A DNA stretch of 64,000 nt from Microglena sp. YARC (Eukaryota; Chlorophyta; Chlorophyceae; Chlamydomonadales; Chlamydomonadaceae): positions 54,600-118,599 of the forward strand of contig JAJSRW010002151.1 of assembly GCA_022414725.1 (NCBI GenBank). Reading direction: 5' to 3'. The translations under genes were made by a program, and so were the position numbers. The notes below the pieces were generated by a model. That model was given only the letters and a program-made list of their open reading frames with translations, searched no databases and was not told where the DNA came from. This document shows, in pieces, positions 15,674-24,753 of the stretch; position 1 is the first letter of the stretch; each line of letters begins with the position of its first letter.

Positions 15674-16291
15674 TCAGATACCTACAAAAACGCGGGGAGG
15701 CAGATGTGATGCAGGGAATGTATTCAGTTCAGCAAACTGTGCGTCAATGATGAGATGGCATGCCCTTGCATCGGATAAATTCCATGCACACCTGAGGCAG
15801 CGACACATCGTTGCAAAGTGCTCGCAGTTGTTGAATGCGGCGTTGTAGACAAATGGGGTTTGCTCAGCATCTTTGACCAGAGCGAGGGCAAGGCTTGCCG
15901 AGAGGGTCTGATCCGGAGCAGCCCCTTCGGTGTACAAAGCCTCCGCAAAGATAGAGCCGTTGGCAACGAAGTCTTCGTAGGATTGCAAGGAGACGTTGGC
16001 CTGCTCCTTCGAAATTCCCCACACATCAACGACTGTCGGGACTTCGATGTCCCCTGGTGCCACCACTTGCTGCCCGACAAAGATGCCATGGTGCCTGTAT
16101 CCGGATGCGTCTTTGACCATGATCTGGGCGCCAGGCTTAAGCTTGCCGAGCATAGCATAGCCGCTCTTGTACGGCGTCAGGTTAGCATATGGGTGCCCGA
16201 GGTCTGGTGGTGACCAATCTGGAAGCATTCGCTTGATGTGGGCGATTGCCGATGTGAGGATGTCGGTAAGGGGATCTTCCCGAGATGCCAT
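15674..16291 (-). CDS. LRAT-like (NlpC/P60 superfamily) protein
   Basis: A 205-residue protein with GAQIMVKDASGYRHHGIFVG (residues 54-73) and FNNCEHFATMCR (153-164). This is the LRAT pattern: His68 before a GIYVG strand, and the NCEHF motif whose Cys156 is the nucleophile. LRAT-family enzymes transfer acyl groups between phospholipids and amines or retinol, and viral members are known. There is no membrane anchor. Length and order fit. TATATAATT precedes the gene by about 60 bases. The activity and substrate are unknown. Confidence 0.7.
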   Translation of the reverse strand: MASREDPLTDILTSAIAHIKRMLPDWSPPDLGHPYANLTPYKSGYAMLGKLKPGAQIMVKDASGYRHHGIFVGQQVVAPGDIEVPTVVDVWGISKEQANVSLQSYEDFVANGSIFAEALYTEGAAPDQTLSASLALALVKDAEQTPFVYNAAFNNCEHFATMCRCLRCAWNLSDARACHLIIDAQFAELNTFPASHLPPRVFVGI

Positions 16292-16346
16292 GTTTGTCTG
16301 AAATTGAGATGCTGACTCGTGTGAAGCTTCGAGGATTTCTAATATT

Positions 16347-16356
16347 GAATTATATA
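16347..16356 (-). promoter_or_regulatory. TATA-like element before the LRAT-like gene
   Basis: TATATAATTC on the minus strand about 60 bases before the ATG at 16291. Confidence 0.3.
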
Positions 16357-16612
16357 GGGATCTTTTTTATGCGACCGTCATTTTCTCATTGCACCACCGG
16401 GGGAGGACATGGGTTTTAATTCAGGACTTTTATTGATTGGGTATAAGGATACCTGATACAGATGGGATTTTTAAATGAGGAATCCGTATTGTCGAAGCCG
16501 ACAGTGTGTGTGCTTACAGGGTTCAATACTGTCCAAGACGCATTTAAGGTTGTCCCTTGGTCTAAAACATCGTGTGTTTGTGTTGTGTGACAGGTTTACA
16601 GATAATGGGCGT

Positions 16613-16770
16613 TCCTGCCTCCCGGCCGATTTTGACTGGTTGCGAAACATGGTATGGAGCGGATTTGTGATTCCTTGGTGCTGATGTCTCAAGCTAGCGA
16701 GTCGTTCAAGAGGCTCTAAATCCTGATTAGAAATTTTAAAAAATTGGCCGGGAGGCTGGAACGCCCATTA
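16613..16770. mobile_element. MITE family 3, copy 2, complete
   Basis: Element 16615-16768 with TA at both sides. The right arm has two changes (TTGGCC, GGCTGG) against the consensus. 16771-16919 between it and the next repeat holds no gene. Confidence 0.9.
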
Positions 16771-16919
16771 GATCTTACTCCCAATCATAGGTCGTGCGTG
16801 AGCCACATCATCTGCGCATCAACAAGTTGCGATGTTGTTGTACCCCATTGTAATGATTTGCTATGGCTGGATTTGGAGAGAATGCAATTTGCGTTTTTGT
16901 TCTAGATTGTGACAATTTT

Positions 16920-17020
16920 TTCAGGAAGATCGTCTTATCTGATACAGTATTGTGAAGACAGCCAAACACTACATCACAGTCGACGACAACTTAAACTTGA
17001 CACAGAAGATGATCCTCACA
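16920..17020 (+). pseudogene. Fragment of the polymerase-helicase gene
   Basis: Matches two separate pieces of the replication gene and its 40-kb copy: CAGGAAGATCGTCTTATC from its 3' end, then the segment encoding IVKTAKHYITVDENLNL (40264-40325). The two joined pieces prove rearrangement. The sequence to 17220 then holds short repeats and no gene. Confidence 0.6.
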
Positions 17021-17265
17021 CACGCGTAGCGGCGGCTGCTGTCGAGATGATGCCCACCAACCACTCTCACTCATTCTCACTCATTCTCACGCAAACGGCG
17101 GAACACTGTCGAATGGCACACACAGGCATGCCCAATCCTTGTGTATTGCTGGAGGTACGATAGCCGGGAATTAAAAGGACCTCCTCGCCCCGAGACTGCA
17201 TATTTTCCCTAGCTATTTAATTGCACATCCACGTATGCGCGAAGAAAAGAGTCTTCATCGACGCG

Positions 17266-17841
17266 ATGCCGACACAACCTTGTCAGCCCATTTCAAAGCC
17301 AGTCCGCCAACTAGGAAGGGCGCTGGACATGGACAGTCTCGACACATCCAAGTTTCTTGATCGCCTCCACTGCCGGAATGTCAGCCGTCTCAATGCACTG
17401 CGGACGTCATCGGCTACTTCCGGTGATCCACGCGTATTGGAGTATAACGCATTGCACCACCTGATTAAACAAAAACACCACACATCCCCATAGTCACGGT
17501 TGTTCCTAGTCGCTGTGGAGTACGTCTTCGATGACGGCTGCTTCAAGCGCGCCAACGGGGACGCCCTTGTATTCTCACATGCTATCAACACACTTTTTGT
17601 CGTGGAGACAAAAATCCTCAAAGCCCCTGCCAAGACTGGAAATGCCAAGGTGTTGAAAGCCATACAGCAGGCCACTATGTGCGCGAGTAGACTATCGTCC
17701 TGGATACCGCATCTCATCAACATTGACATGACAGACGGAACAACACTTGGATCTGTGACAATTCGTCGTATGATCGTGACAGCTGTGGATCGCGGTGGAC
17801 GCGTCTTCAGTCAAGATATCCGCAGCCAAGAAATTCACTAA
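17266..17841 (+). pseudogene. Paralogue of the 15020 gene with an in-frame TAG
   Basis: Begins at the ATG that corresponds to 15020 and stays collinear to the end. TAG at 17491-17493 stands where the intact copy has CCG (Pro). After it the frame continues to 17841 with no other stop. Small in-frame indels (for example a shorter Pro/Ala stretch) separate the copies. A family 1 element end begins at about 17842, directly after its stop. Confidence 0.7.
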
Positions 17842-17894
17842 GTCAGGTTACACCGTACACGAAGCGGTTTCATTTTAGTATTCCGTTGACTGTA
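17842..17894 (+). mobile_element. Family 1 element end, short
   Basis: AGGTTACACCGTACACGAAG then GCGGTTTCATTTTAGTATTCCGTTGACTG before TA. It lacks the 3' arm of the GNRA hairpin (deleted). Confidence 0.65.
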
Positions 17895-17907
17895 ATCCAA
17901 TCCAATA

Positions 17908-18207
17908 TCACTCATTCTTGATGCTCTTTCGAAACTTGCCGGAGTGCTCTGCAATGGTTGAAATCGATAGCACCGGCATCAAGTATTTTTCAACACGGCA
18001 AGTATTGCAAGCTAAAACCAAGCCTAAGACCGTCAAGGTGGCCTTGAGAGGCGTGACGAGGATCCCCAACACCAGCTTCAAGATTATCTCGGGCAATGGC
18101 TGTGGCTTCAGCCCCCATACCCCGTAGGCGTCCTGATGCACGAAGGGAGCGAAGCGCGGATCCGTAGATTGCGTCTCCAACACCGAGTACAGACTCGGTT
18201 TAGCCAT
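17908..18207 (-). CDS. Small membrane protein, possibly an acyltransferase N-terminus
   Basis: A 99-residue ORF with one strong hydrophobic segment (residues 38-68, IILKLVLGILVTPLKATLTVLGLVLA). The pattern of a basic residue inside such a segment is seen in the N-terminal region of LPCAT-like acyltransferases, but the HxxxxD motif is absent. The family 1 end lies about 15 bases past its stop, so the gene may have been cut. Function uncertain. Confidence 0.45.
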   Translation of the reverse strand: MAKPSLYSVLETQSTDPRFAPFVHQDAYGVWGLKPQPLPEIILKLVLGILVTPLKATLTVLGLVLACNTCRVEKYLMPVLSISTIAEHSGKFRKSIKNE

Positions 18208-18388
18208 TCTGAGGAGTTCGGCTGTGCTGGTGCTCAGGAGAATCGTGCAGAGAATAAAATAAATAAACCACAGTTTGATTTGCGTTAGCTAATGCATCAT
18301 CTTTTGTTTATGTTGCAGTTTGATTTGCCTTGCTTTGTTCTCATCCTCAAGCAACCAACCTCAAAACTGCTTGTCAAGTGATATATGC
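18208..18388. other. Intergenic
   Basis: No gene seen. A segment CTTTGTTCTCATCCTCAAGC is shared with 25.35 kb and leads into the GC-rich repeat at both places. Confidence 0.4.
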
Positions 18389-18581
18389 CACCACCGTACC
18401 ACATTTAACAAGTGGCGGAGCCCCTTTCACCTATTCCCCACAGCGGAGCGACCGGGGGCGACCGGAGGGGAGCCCCCACAAAGTAGTCCGCGAGGAACCG
18501 AGCGGGTGGGCGACCGGAGGGGAGCCCCCACAAAGTAGTCCGCGAGGAACCGAGCGGGTGGGCGACCGGAGGGGAGCCCAC
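18389..18581. repeat. GC-rich dispersed repeat with internal tandem copies
   Basis: As at 12.69 kb, but the unit GCGACCGGAGGGGAGCCCCC to GAGCGGGTGG is present three times in tandem (period about 53 bp). Confidence 0.75.
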
Positions 18582-18699
18582 AGTTCACAGTTCACATCAA
18601 CCAGCAGACACACTACTGATTTACACACACACACACGCGACGCATGGAACACGCGGATGCTGTATGGGGGGGAGGGAGCAAGACGCCGACGACGTCAGG

Positions 18700-18850
18700 A
18701 GAACAAGAGACACGCACGCACGCATGGAACACGCACGCACGCATGGAACACGCACGCACGCATGGAACACGCACGCATGGAACACGCACGCACGCAAACG
18801 GAGGGGGGAATTCACAGGGGTACAGTACAGTACAGTACAGTACAAAAGTT
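18700..18850. repeat. Simple tandem repeats
   Basis: A unit of about 19 bp (GGAACACGCACGCACGCAT) occurs about five times, followed by TACAG repeated five times at 18826-18848. ORFs on both strands here are artefacts. Confidence 0.75.
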
Positions 18851-18977
18851 CCTGCACAGGGCTTCCAGATACCGTGTAGTTCATCAGGAACAAGACCAAT
18901 ACACAATTTTTAAGGATTTAGAAAAGTAATATAGGGACACAGCCCCAGACAAGGCAATGCATGTGCAGTGACTGACC

Positions 18978-19295
18978 ATGGCCAAAATGTACACGAAAGC
19001 CCAACTCGATGATGCCGTGGCTGTTGCCGTGGCTGATGCCGTGGCTGTTGCCGTGGCTGATGCCGTGGCTGCAGAGCGCGTGCGTACTGACGCTGTTCAG
19101 CGAGCTTACAAAACGCTACTAGCTCAGACGGAGGAGCAACATCGTCTACTGAACCAGGCGCTGAGCTTGGTTTCCAAGCAGGACGAAGAGATCGAGAACC
19201 TCAAGTGCGTGATTCTTGCTCGTGCACTCATGAATAGACGCGGTGCGCGTTGTGCCCCACAATGCATGCAATACAATAACATCTCTCTGTGCTGA
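18978..19295 (+). CDS. Small Ala/Val-rich then coiled-coil protein
   Basis: A 105-residue ORF. Residues 12-35 are three near-identical DAVAVAVA units; residues 38-75 form a coiled coil (LLAQTEEQHRLLNQALSLVSKQDEEIENL). The end is irregular and might be unspliced or frameshifted. It belongs to the small coiled-coil group. Function unknown. Confidence 0.45.
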   Translation: MAKMYTKAQLDDAVAVAVADAVAVAVADAVAAERVRTDAVQRAYKTLLAQTEEQHRLLNQALSLVSKQDEEIENLKCVILARALMNRRGARCAPQCMQYNNISLC

Positions 19296-19405
19296 CCCAC
19301 ACACATTACTAATTCAATTCCATGCGCGATGTAGGTCCATGGTGTCAAAGGGTTGCAACAATTGATCGTTTGCTTTCCGAAAATATGTAAACCTAACAGT
19401 GTATA

Positions 19406-19846
19406 ATGAATTTGCAGACAGTGTGTGTGCCTACTCATGTGACGTATATTGTTGGGCGTAGGCAGGCTGGAAAGAGCTTCATGATCACAAACGAAATAGG
19501 GGATGGTGAATCCACTTTGTTGGTTTGTGAGACAGACCATGACGTAAATCATCATAAACTGCATTCCCCAATTGCAATTGTAAGCATGCGAGACACCCTG
19601 GATAGCATAATCGGGTTTAAGATTATAGTTTTGGACAACGTCATTTTCGATTCGACAGACAGTCTACTACAAGATGCTATATCACTGCATGTCAAAACTG
19701 GAACACGCTTAATTGTAGCAGTTTCACATCCATTCAGTATCCCATCTGATGGCGATGGGATAATTATACAACTTAGTGAATACAAAGACTCATGTGGATT
19801 GCAATTCCTAAACAATTTAAAATCCAAGTATGAATTCCGGGTATGA
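19406..19846 (+). CDS. Small A32-like P-loop ATPase, copy 1
   Basis: A 146-residue protein with Walker A GRRQAGKS (residues 18-25), a Walker B-like strand FKIIVLDNV (70-78) and a following AVSHPFSIP strand. The order resembles the FtsK/A32 packaging ATPases of giant viruses, which have LiGkrgsGKS, then LDD, then a strand ending SQ or SH. At half the usual length it lacks most of the C-terminal region. A second copy is at 22384-22830 on the other strand. It could be a stand-alone NTPase or a decayed packaging ATPase. Confidence 0.6.
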   Translation: MNLQTVCVPTHVTYIVGRRQAGKSFMITNEIGDGESTLLVCETDHDVNHHKLHSPIAIVSMRDTLDSIIGFKIIVLDNVIFDSTDSLLQDAISLHVKTGTRLIVAVSHPFSIPSDGDGIIIQLSEYKDSCGLQFLNNLKSKYEFRV

Positions 19847-20183
19847 ATGACTGTGTAAGAATGTTTTGTTTTTGACAAAACTCTTGAAAAATCACATGCA
19901 AGGGTGGACATGCTGCATGCTCGCGGTGTGCATCCACATGAGAATGATTGAATGTACGTACAGGGGGGGATGCGCAAGCCGCCTCCTTGGCATGTGTGAG
20001 GATGAATGGATGACTCAACATGATAAGGAACTCTGAAGAAAAAACGTTACACCGCAACAAACAAGTCTTTGATAATTTTATTTTTTTATTTAAAATATAT
20101 ACACTTTCATTCATTCATTGAATGCCACGAGTGGCAAAACTACCTCAAGCGAAAAAAGAAACGAAGAGTCGATCTGATGTCGT
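19847..20183. other. Intergenic, AT-rich
   Basis: No convincing gene. There is a T/A-rich stretch at 20070-20105 and a CATT tetranucleotide repeat near 20110. Confidence 0.35.
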
Positions 20184-20636
20184 GTGCTACACAGGTCCCC
20201 ATCCACGCGGAAAGAAGGACGACTTGTACACGTCCGAAAGTTTGTCGCGTTTATGAAGCATGAGGCCTCTGACAAAAAAGAACGGACGCTTGATGAATGG
20301 ATAGAGTGGGCAGGCGCGCTCCGCATGAAAGCATCGAAGTGCAGAAAAGTAACAAAATGCAACGATAAACTCTCGGCTGCAGGTGAAGTCATTGAGAAAA
20401 CTTCAAAGCCCCTCAAATCTTGTATCGAGAGCAAATGTCATAGTAGTTATGAACGCATGGCGAGGCTGACCAATAATTCCAAAACCGCCATGAGCTCGTT
20501 CGATAAACACGCAATCACCGCGCGATGCGGTGCCGTCCATTGCTCGAATGAAGGCGTGAAATATGGCAAGGGCGACCAAAGCATGGGACGCAATATCGAA
20601 GCGATGCGATATTCCCCGAAAGGGATGTGTCGGTGA
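20184..20636 (+). CDS. Hypothetical basic protein, 150 residues
   Basis: The central part (residues 25-125) is Lys/Ser/Cys-rich and helical, for example ERTLDEWIEWAGALRMKASK and YERMARLTNNSKTAMSS. It looks coding, but both ends are doubtful and the start may be Met24. I recognise no family. A short Cys-His pattern near residue 115 (ARCGAVHCSNEG) may be metal-binding. Confidence 0.35.
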   Translation: MLHRSPSTRKEGRLVHVRKFVAFMKHEASDKKERTLDEWIEWAGALRMKASKCRKVTKCNDKLSAAGEVIEKTSKPLKSCIESKCHSSYERMARLTNNSKTAMSSFDKHAITARCGAVHCSNEGVKYGKGDQSMGRNIEAMRYSPKGMCR

Positions 20637-21029
20637 TTGTTGATGCAGGGCTGCATTTAGCTGAATCCGCTAAGCGACGGCGAGGTCGTCTTGTCCACAT
20701 ACAACTACCAAGGTTGGCGGATCCTCACACAAAAGGGGACGTCGTTCGTGTTCATGGGAATTTGGCCTGAATTCGGGTTTTCTCATCTCACCGCATCGAG
20801 TGTCGCGCACGGTGTGATACCGACGCACACGTATCTAACACAATTCCGATGTACATATAACACGAATCTAATTCGGATCTATACTAAAACTGTCTGTACG
20901 GGGGCGAATTCTGGTTTGTTAGCTGCTTGACAACACTATTTTATCGCGGTATTACTTAAAGCCTATAATTGTGTACACAGTATCTTATTTGTCACTGCTT
21001 TCATTTTTTCATGCATACAGATAATAAGC
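20637..21029. other. Intergenic
   Basis: Short ORFs only. I see no regulatory element beyond an AT-rich stretch just before the next gene. Confidence 0.3.
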
Positions 21030-21518
21030 ATGGACTTCACTAATACATCACCAGCTCAGCTAGGCATCATCATCGCTGACGGAGGGCCACACAAGAATGC
21101 TGCATTGGCTGCACTTGTCCAAATTGCTGAGCGAGCTGATGAGGCAGTGCGGGTGGCGCATGCGGCTGTTGAAGCTGCCGTAGCCATGCTGCGAAACAAC
21201 AACAACAGGTATGATTTGATTTGCGCTTGTGATTGCACAAAGGTGGGTCATCAACTCAACGGAGAAATCAGTGCTTCAGACTGCCCTGCAAGTCCTCCAC
21301 ACGCATTGCATGACAGACTTCAACAGAGAGGAGAGCAATGCTGTGATCACGATATCGACTTGATGCAATATCGTCATTCAACCAAGTGGCCATGTCGCTC
21401 TGGTGCAGGGAGGGATTGGAAGGCGGGCATGGGGTTGATCCATTGCGTCATGGAGTTGTACATGATAATTGTATTAATAGGGAATGGTACTACTTTGCCT
21501 CATGGTATCACCGGATGA
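21030..21518 (+). CDS. Small Ala-rich coiled-coil protein, C-terminal part doubtful
   Basis: The first 62 residues (NAALAALVQIAERADEAVR, AHAAVEAAVAMLRNNNN) form an Ala-rich coiled coil. After residue 63 composition changes to Cys/His/Pro-rich and is less convincing; the change falls at AACAACAG-GTATGA, which resembles a splice donor, though I see no clear acceptor. It belongs to the small coiled-coil group. Confidence 0.4.
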   Translation: MDFTNTSPAQLGIIIADGGPHKNAALAALVQIAERADEAVRVAHAAVEAAVAMLRNNNNRYDLICACDCTKVGHQLNGEISASDCPASPPHALHDRLQQRGEQCCDHDIDLMQYRHSTKWPCRSGAGRDWKAGMGLIHCVMELYMIIVLIGNGTTLPHGITG

Positions 21519-21739
21519 GGAAGATGCTCAGACCCCCTCTTTTGAAAACAGGTTAGTTTGCTTAGCCTAAAAAGTCGATAAAAGATCGCAGAATTAAATT
21601 ATCACTACTCAAGAGAAAGTCGTGTGTATCAAGCCGGATAGGATCAACCTGTCAACGACCAGATCAAACTGTATATCACAGTTTAGTGAACGTGTTAGCC
21701 AATTCAGTCCATGACTTGCAATCGGCAGGGTGTCGCATG
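21519..21739. other. No gene seen
   Basis: About 220 bp, no ORF of note and no recognised repeat. Confidence 0.3.
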
Positions 21740-21907
21740 TAATGGGCGTTCCTGCCTCCCGGCCGATTTTGACTGGTTTCGAAACATGGTATGGAGCGGA
21801 ATTGTGATTCCTTGGTGCTTATGTCTCAAGCTAGCGAGTCGTTCAAGAGGCTCTAAATCCTGATTAGAAATTTAAAAAAATCGGCCGGGAGGCAGGAACG
21901 CCCATTA
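21740..21907. mobile_element. MITE family 3, copy 3, complete
   Basis: Element 21742-21905 with TA flanks, very close to the consensus. Arms of about 28 bp are perfect apart from length variation in the A run. Confidence 0.9.
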
Positions 21908-21989
21908 TGTCTCGTCAAAAATAAAATCATGCACCACATTTCCTTAAGCACACTTTATCATGAAATACACTCATTCCCCAACATTCAGG

Positions 21990-22070
21990 AGTCATTCCGA
22001 GATTCATCTTTCATGAGCGCATGAGGACACGTGTCGTATCAAGCAGACTTCTGCTTAACAAACTATTTAG
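21990..22070. repeat. Dispersed hairpin repeat copy
   Basis: CACGTGTCGTATCAAGCAGA followed by CTTCTGCTTAACAAACTATT, preceded by the GATTCATCTTT segment also seen at 8.8 kb. 22071-22383 is unlikely to code: the ORFs there lie opposite the ATPase or overlap repeats. Confidence 0.55.
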
Positions 22071-22383
22071 AGATCAAAGATGAATCGCGGGACCCACGGA
22101 GTGGGGCAGGGGAATTCAGCTGCGGACTCGCGGAAACACGTGTCGGATCCTTCCATTCACGAGCGCCCCCATGTCATCCAAATATTTGCTTGCTGGTGGC
22201 CATGTTCAGATGGATATCAAGAAAGTCAAGATTGGAGGGTCCTCCATGATGGGGATATCGCCATCTGTCGATGGCGCATGGGAATTCTTGAGTATTGTGA
22301 CATGGAAACTACCCACTTGGCAGTGCAGCACAACGGTGGGGCTGTGCCTGTGGATGTATTTCCAGAACCAGGCACATTTGCAT

Positions 22384-22830
22384 CTAGATTTGGAATGCAT
22401 ACGTGGCCTTCAACATCTTCACCCAGTCAGATCCGTGATGGTCATGATACTGACTGAGTTGTAAGATGGTGTCTCGACCGTCTAGGGGAATGCTGCACGG
22501 GTGAGAGACAGACACGATGACGGCACGAGCTTTCGACTGCATGGCATTGTGTAACAATTGGCGGCCTTGTACATTAAAAATATGGATGTCATCAAATGCT
22601 AACACATTGAAACCGTCAAGTGAAGGTGATTCTGATTCAAACAGTTTACACAACGTTGCCTCTGGTGTATGTAAAGCATGGTACTCTTTGTTATGTTCTG
22701 TCATGACCAATATTAGAGTGGTTGGTGAATGTTGAGCAATAAGTTGAGTGATAGCGTGACTCTTCCCACTTTCCCTGCGCCCTAAAATGTACATTACTTG
22801 TGGCTTACAAGTTGTCTGTGTGATGCTCAT
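22384..22830 (-). CDS. Small A32-like P-loop ATPase, copy 2
   Basis: A 148-residue protein collinear with the one at 19406. Walker A is GRRESGKS (residues 17-24), Walker B is FNVLAFDDI (75-83, with the expected second acidic residue), followed by VIVSVSHPCSIPLDG. Identity with copy 1 is low overall but all motifs match. The opposite orientation and divergence suggest an old duplication. It might package DNA or serve a repeat element. Confidence 0.65.
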   Translation of the reverse strand: MSITQTTCKPQVMYILGRRESGKSHAITQLIAQHSPTTLILVMTEHNKEYHALHTPEATLCKLFESESPSLDGFNVLAFDDIHIFNVQGRQLLHNAMQSKARAVIVSVSHPCSIPLDGRDTILQLSQYHDHHGSDWVKMLKATYAFQI

Positions 22831-22904
22831 TTACTCACCTGACTAGGGAATTTGATGCATATAATAAACGCAACCAACCAAGCTACAGTCGGCGTGTCCA
22901 GGAA

Positions 22905-22985
22905 GAGAGGCGATCGCTTCAGTGCGGCTGGTCCTTCAATGGGCACTCTCGAAGGTCGAAGACCGATTACAGCTGTCCGGCTTCA
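22905..22985 (+). mobile_element. Isolated conserved segment of a family 1 right end
   Basis: GCGATCGCTTCAGTGCGGCT followed by GGTCCTTCAATGGGCACTCTCGAA matches 48417-48490 (inverted) and 26449-26490. No ORF or terminal repeat goes with it, so only the possible guide-RNA part is kept. Confidence 0.5.
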
Positions 22986-23171
22986 TTCCATATTTCAGAA
23001 TTTAAGCTGATGAACCCTATGCAGTTGGATGGGTAGGCGAAGTGTCATGCGACAATACAAGAACTTGAATCAAATGCTCCCGTTCGCAGAAGAATGGACC
23101 TCTCCCCCTTCCGCAGATCATCGTTGATGGCTTTTAGGACACGCTCAACTTGGTGGGAATGCGCATTGATG

Positions 23172-23471
23172 TCACCAGTTTTGCAGACCCAAGCAAAGCA
23201 CTCGCAATTCCATGCAATCAGATGTGCTAAAATGCTGCACAGTTCCCTCCGGGGCTAGAGTCCAGTGTCCCTGTGACTGCCCCTCAAGAAGTTCAATGAA
23301 CTTAGCCATTCGCCTGCGAGCACGATGCAACAAAAAGCGTTGGTAGGTAGCAACTGCAAACCGAAAACTATCCGGAAACAGGCAATTTTGTGTGTGCACA
23401 TCCAATCCCTCCCAAACTGTAGATGGTATCTTGCGCAGTGCCAACACGTCAAGCCTTGGTACAATGTGCAT
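23172..23471 (-). CDS. Hypothetical protein, 99 residues
   Basis: An ORF with a plausible basic helix (FRFAVATYQRFLLHRARRRMAKFIEL). No domain is recognised. The stretches on both sides (22990-23171 and 23480-23600) contain no other gene. Confidence 0.35.
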   Translation of the reverse strand: MHIVPRLDVLALRKIPSTVWEGLDVHTQNCLFPDSFRFAVATYQRFLLHRARRRMAKFIELLEGQSQGHWTLAPEGTVQHFSTSDCMELRVLCLGLQNW

Positions 23472-23599
23472 CTAATGGTCTGGTGGAACGTCTTGTCACA
23501 TCAACCAGCAGACACACTACTACACACTACTACTGTGTAACTAACTGTCAAGTCTTACACAATGTGTATGTTGTTTGTAAAAGATTCACTTGTTTGTAC

Positions 23600-23870
23600 A
23601 CTCGGAGAAACTGTGCAAAAGCTTATCACTGGAACACTTTGTCTGCAACGCTTGAGCTTATCACTGCAACGCTTGAGCTTATCACCGGAACACTCTGTCG
23701 AGCTCACCTTTATTCAATACAGAAGGTGTACCGTACACTCCAGAAAGCGATATAATTTGAATGATATCCCATGAAACCAGATACAGGGTCCGTGGTTCAC
23801 TACAAATATTTTTTGAGGAAAGTTTGTAAGGTGTGTCCCACTTTATTTGAAAAGCGGATGAGGCAACGCA
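23600..23870. repeat. Tandem 21-bp repeat followed by family 1 and family 2 end pieces
   Basis: CTTATCACTGCAACGCTTGA is repeated three times with variation (23613-23695; a related piece is at 10.75 kb). GGTGTACCGTACACTCCAGA at 23725 is from a family 1 end. 23745-23830 (TAATTTGAATGATATCCC and TTCACTACAAATATTTTTTG) is shared with 40940-41030. GTGTGTCCCACTTTATTTGA at 23832 is a family 2 end. Confidence 0.6.
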
Positions 23871-23988
23871 GACCCCGCGCGCCAAATAGACTACGTTTCG
23901 AAAAAAATTGAAACGTTTTCTCCAGCACAACAACCAACAACAACTACAACACACGTAATCGCCAAATTCACTCACTGAAATACCCGAA

Positions 23989-24660
23989 ATGTCTGGATCC
24001 ACAACAACCACCTCTAACGCCCGCTGCACTTGCGCCGGGACCAAGGATGACGGTTTCCCATGTTCCCGGATCGTAACTAACGGACGTAAATACTGCCACA
24101 ATCACGTCAAGCAGGACGACTCCTTCAAGGAGGAGTCCAATGCGTCTGAAGAGCCGATGACTACTACAGTCGAAGACTACGATGCGCTCCTGCGCGAGCT
24201 CGAGAACTGTCGGATCAAGAATCAGACACTTATCAAGCATAACGATGAGCTGAAGCTCATCTCCGAGACTACCATGCATGAGAATATCCTGCTGAAGAGT
24301 CAGCTAGTTCCAGAGTTGTCCCCGTACCACTTTGGACACGACCTGCTCACCAGCCTCAATCTGCCATTCTGCAATACGAAGTGCTGCATCGTCCTGCTCG
24401 ATTCGTCCGGAGCTAGACAGTGCAAAAAAAATCGCCAGGCCACTGGCCGGCTGTGCACCACGCACGCGTCATCACCAAAGCATGTAGCAGAAAAGGTCAA
24501 CAAGGCCTACGCTACACGCTGTTTCGAGAGACACACGAAGGTCATCAGCGCATCTCAGACACAGTCTGATTGCGTAACCGCTTACACATCTGCGTGCGAT
24601 GACAACAAGTTCAAGTACTCTGCGGCTGCTGCTCCGGCGCCGTCGTCGTTCTCATCATAG
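23989..24660 (+). CDS. Protein with two Cys/His zinc-knuckle-like motifs
   Basis: A 223-residue protein. Residues 12-38 (CTCAGTKDDGFPCSR...GRKYCHNH) and 128-160 (CCIVLLDSSGARQCKK...GRLCTTH) share the pattern C-x-G-x-x-C-R/K-x-G-R-x-C-x-x-H, found in small viral and bacterial proteins grouped as DUF5763-like. The middle (55-100) is a coiled coil and the tail is Ser/Ala-rich. The role is unknown; nucleic acid or protein binding is likely. It stands alone between repeat blocks. Confidence 0.65.
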   Translation: MSGSTTTTSNARCTCAGTKDDGFPCSRIVTNGRKYCHNHVKQDDSFKEESNASEEPMTTTVEDYDALLRELENCRIKNQTLIKHNDELKLISETTMHENILLKSQLVPELSPYHFGHDLLTSLNLPFCNTKCCIVLLDSSGARQCKKNRQATGRLCTTHASSPKHVAEKVNKAYATRCFERHTKVISASQTQSDCVTAYTSACDDNKFKYSAAAAPAPSSFSS

Positions 24661-24753
24661 TTCGTTCGTTCGTTCGTGCATACATACATACATACATGCA
24701 TGCACAAGCGAACCAATTTTTTTTTTCTGCTTAACAAACCTGTGTTTTTTTGG
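24661..24753. repeat. Microsatellites
   Basis: GTTC repeats and then CATA repeats, followed by a T9 run. The break lies exactly where the next gene has lost its N-terminus. Confidence 0.6.

Noticed and set aside
18826..18848. TACAG repeated five times taken as stacked transposon ends
   Set aside because: Only the five-base start matches; the following terminal-repeat bases are missing, so it is a microsatellite.
18330..18929. ORFs of 70-200 codons on both strands
   Set aside because: They follow the GC-rich repeat and ACGC/CATGGAAC and TACAG simple repeats; composition is pure repeat.
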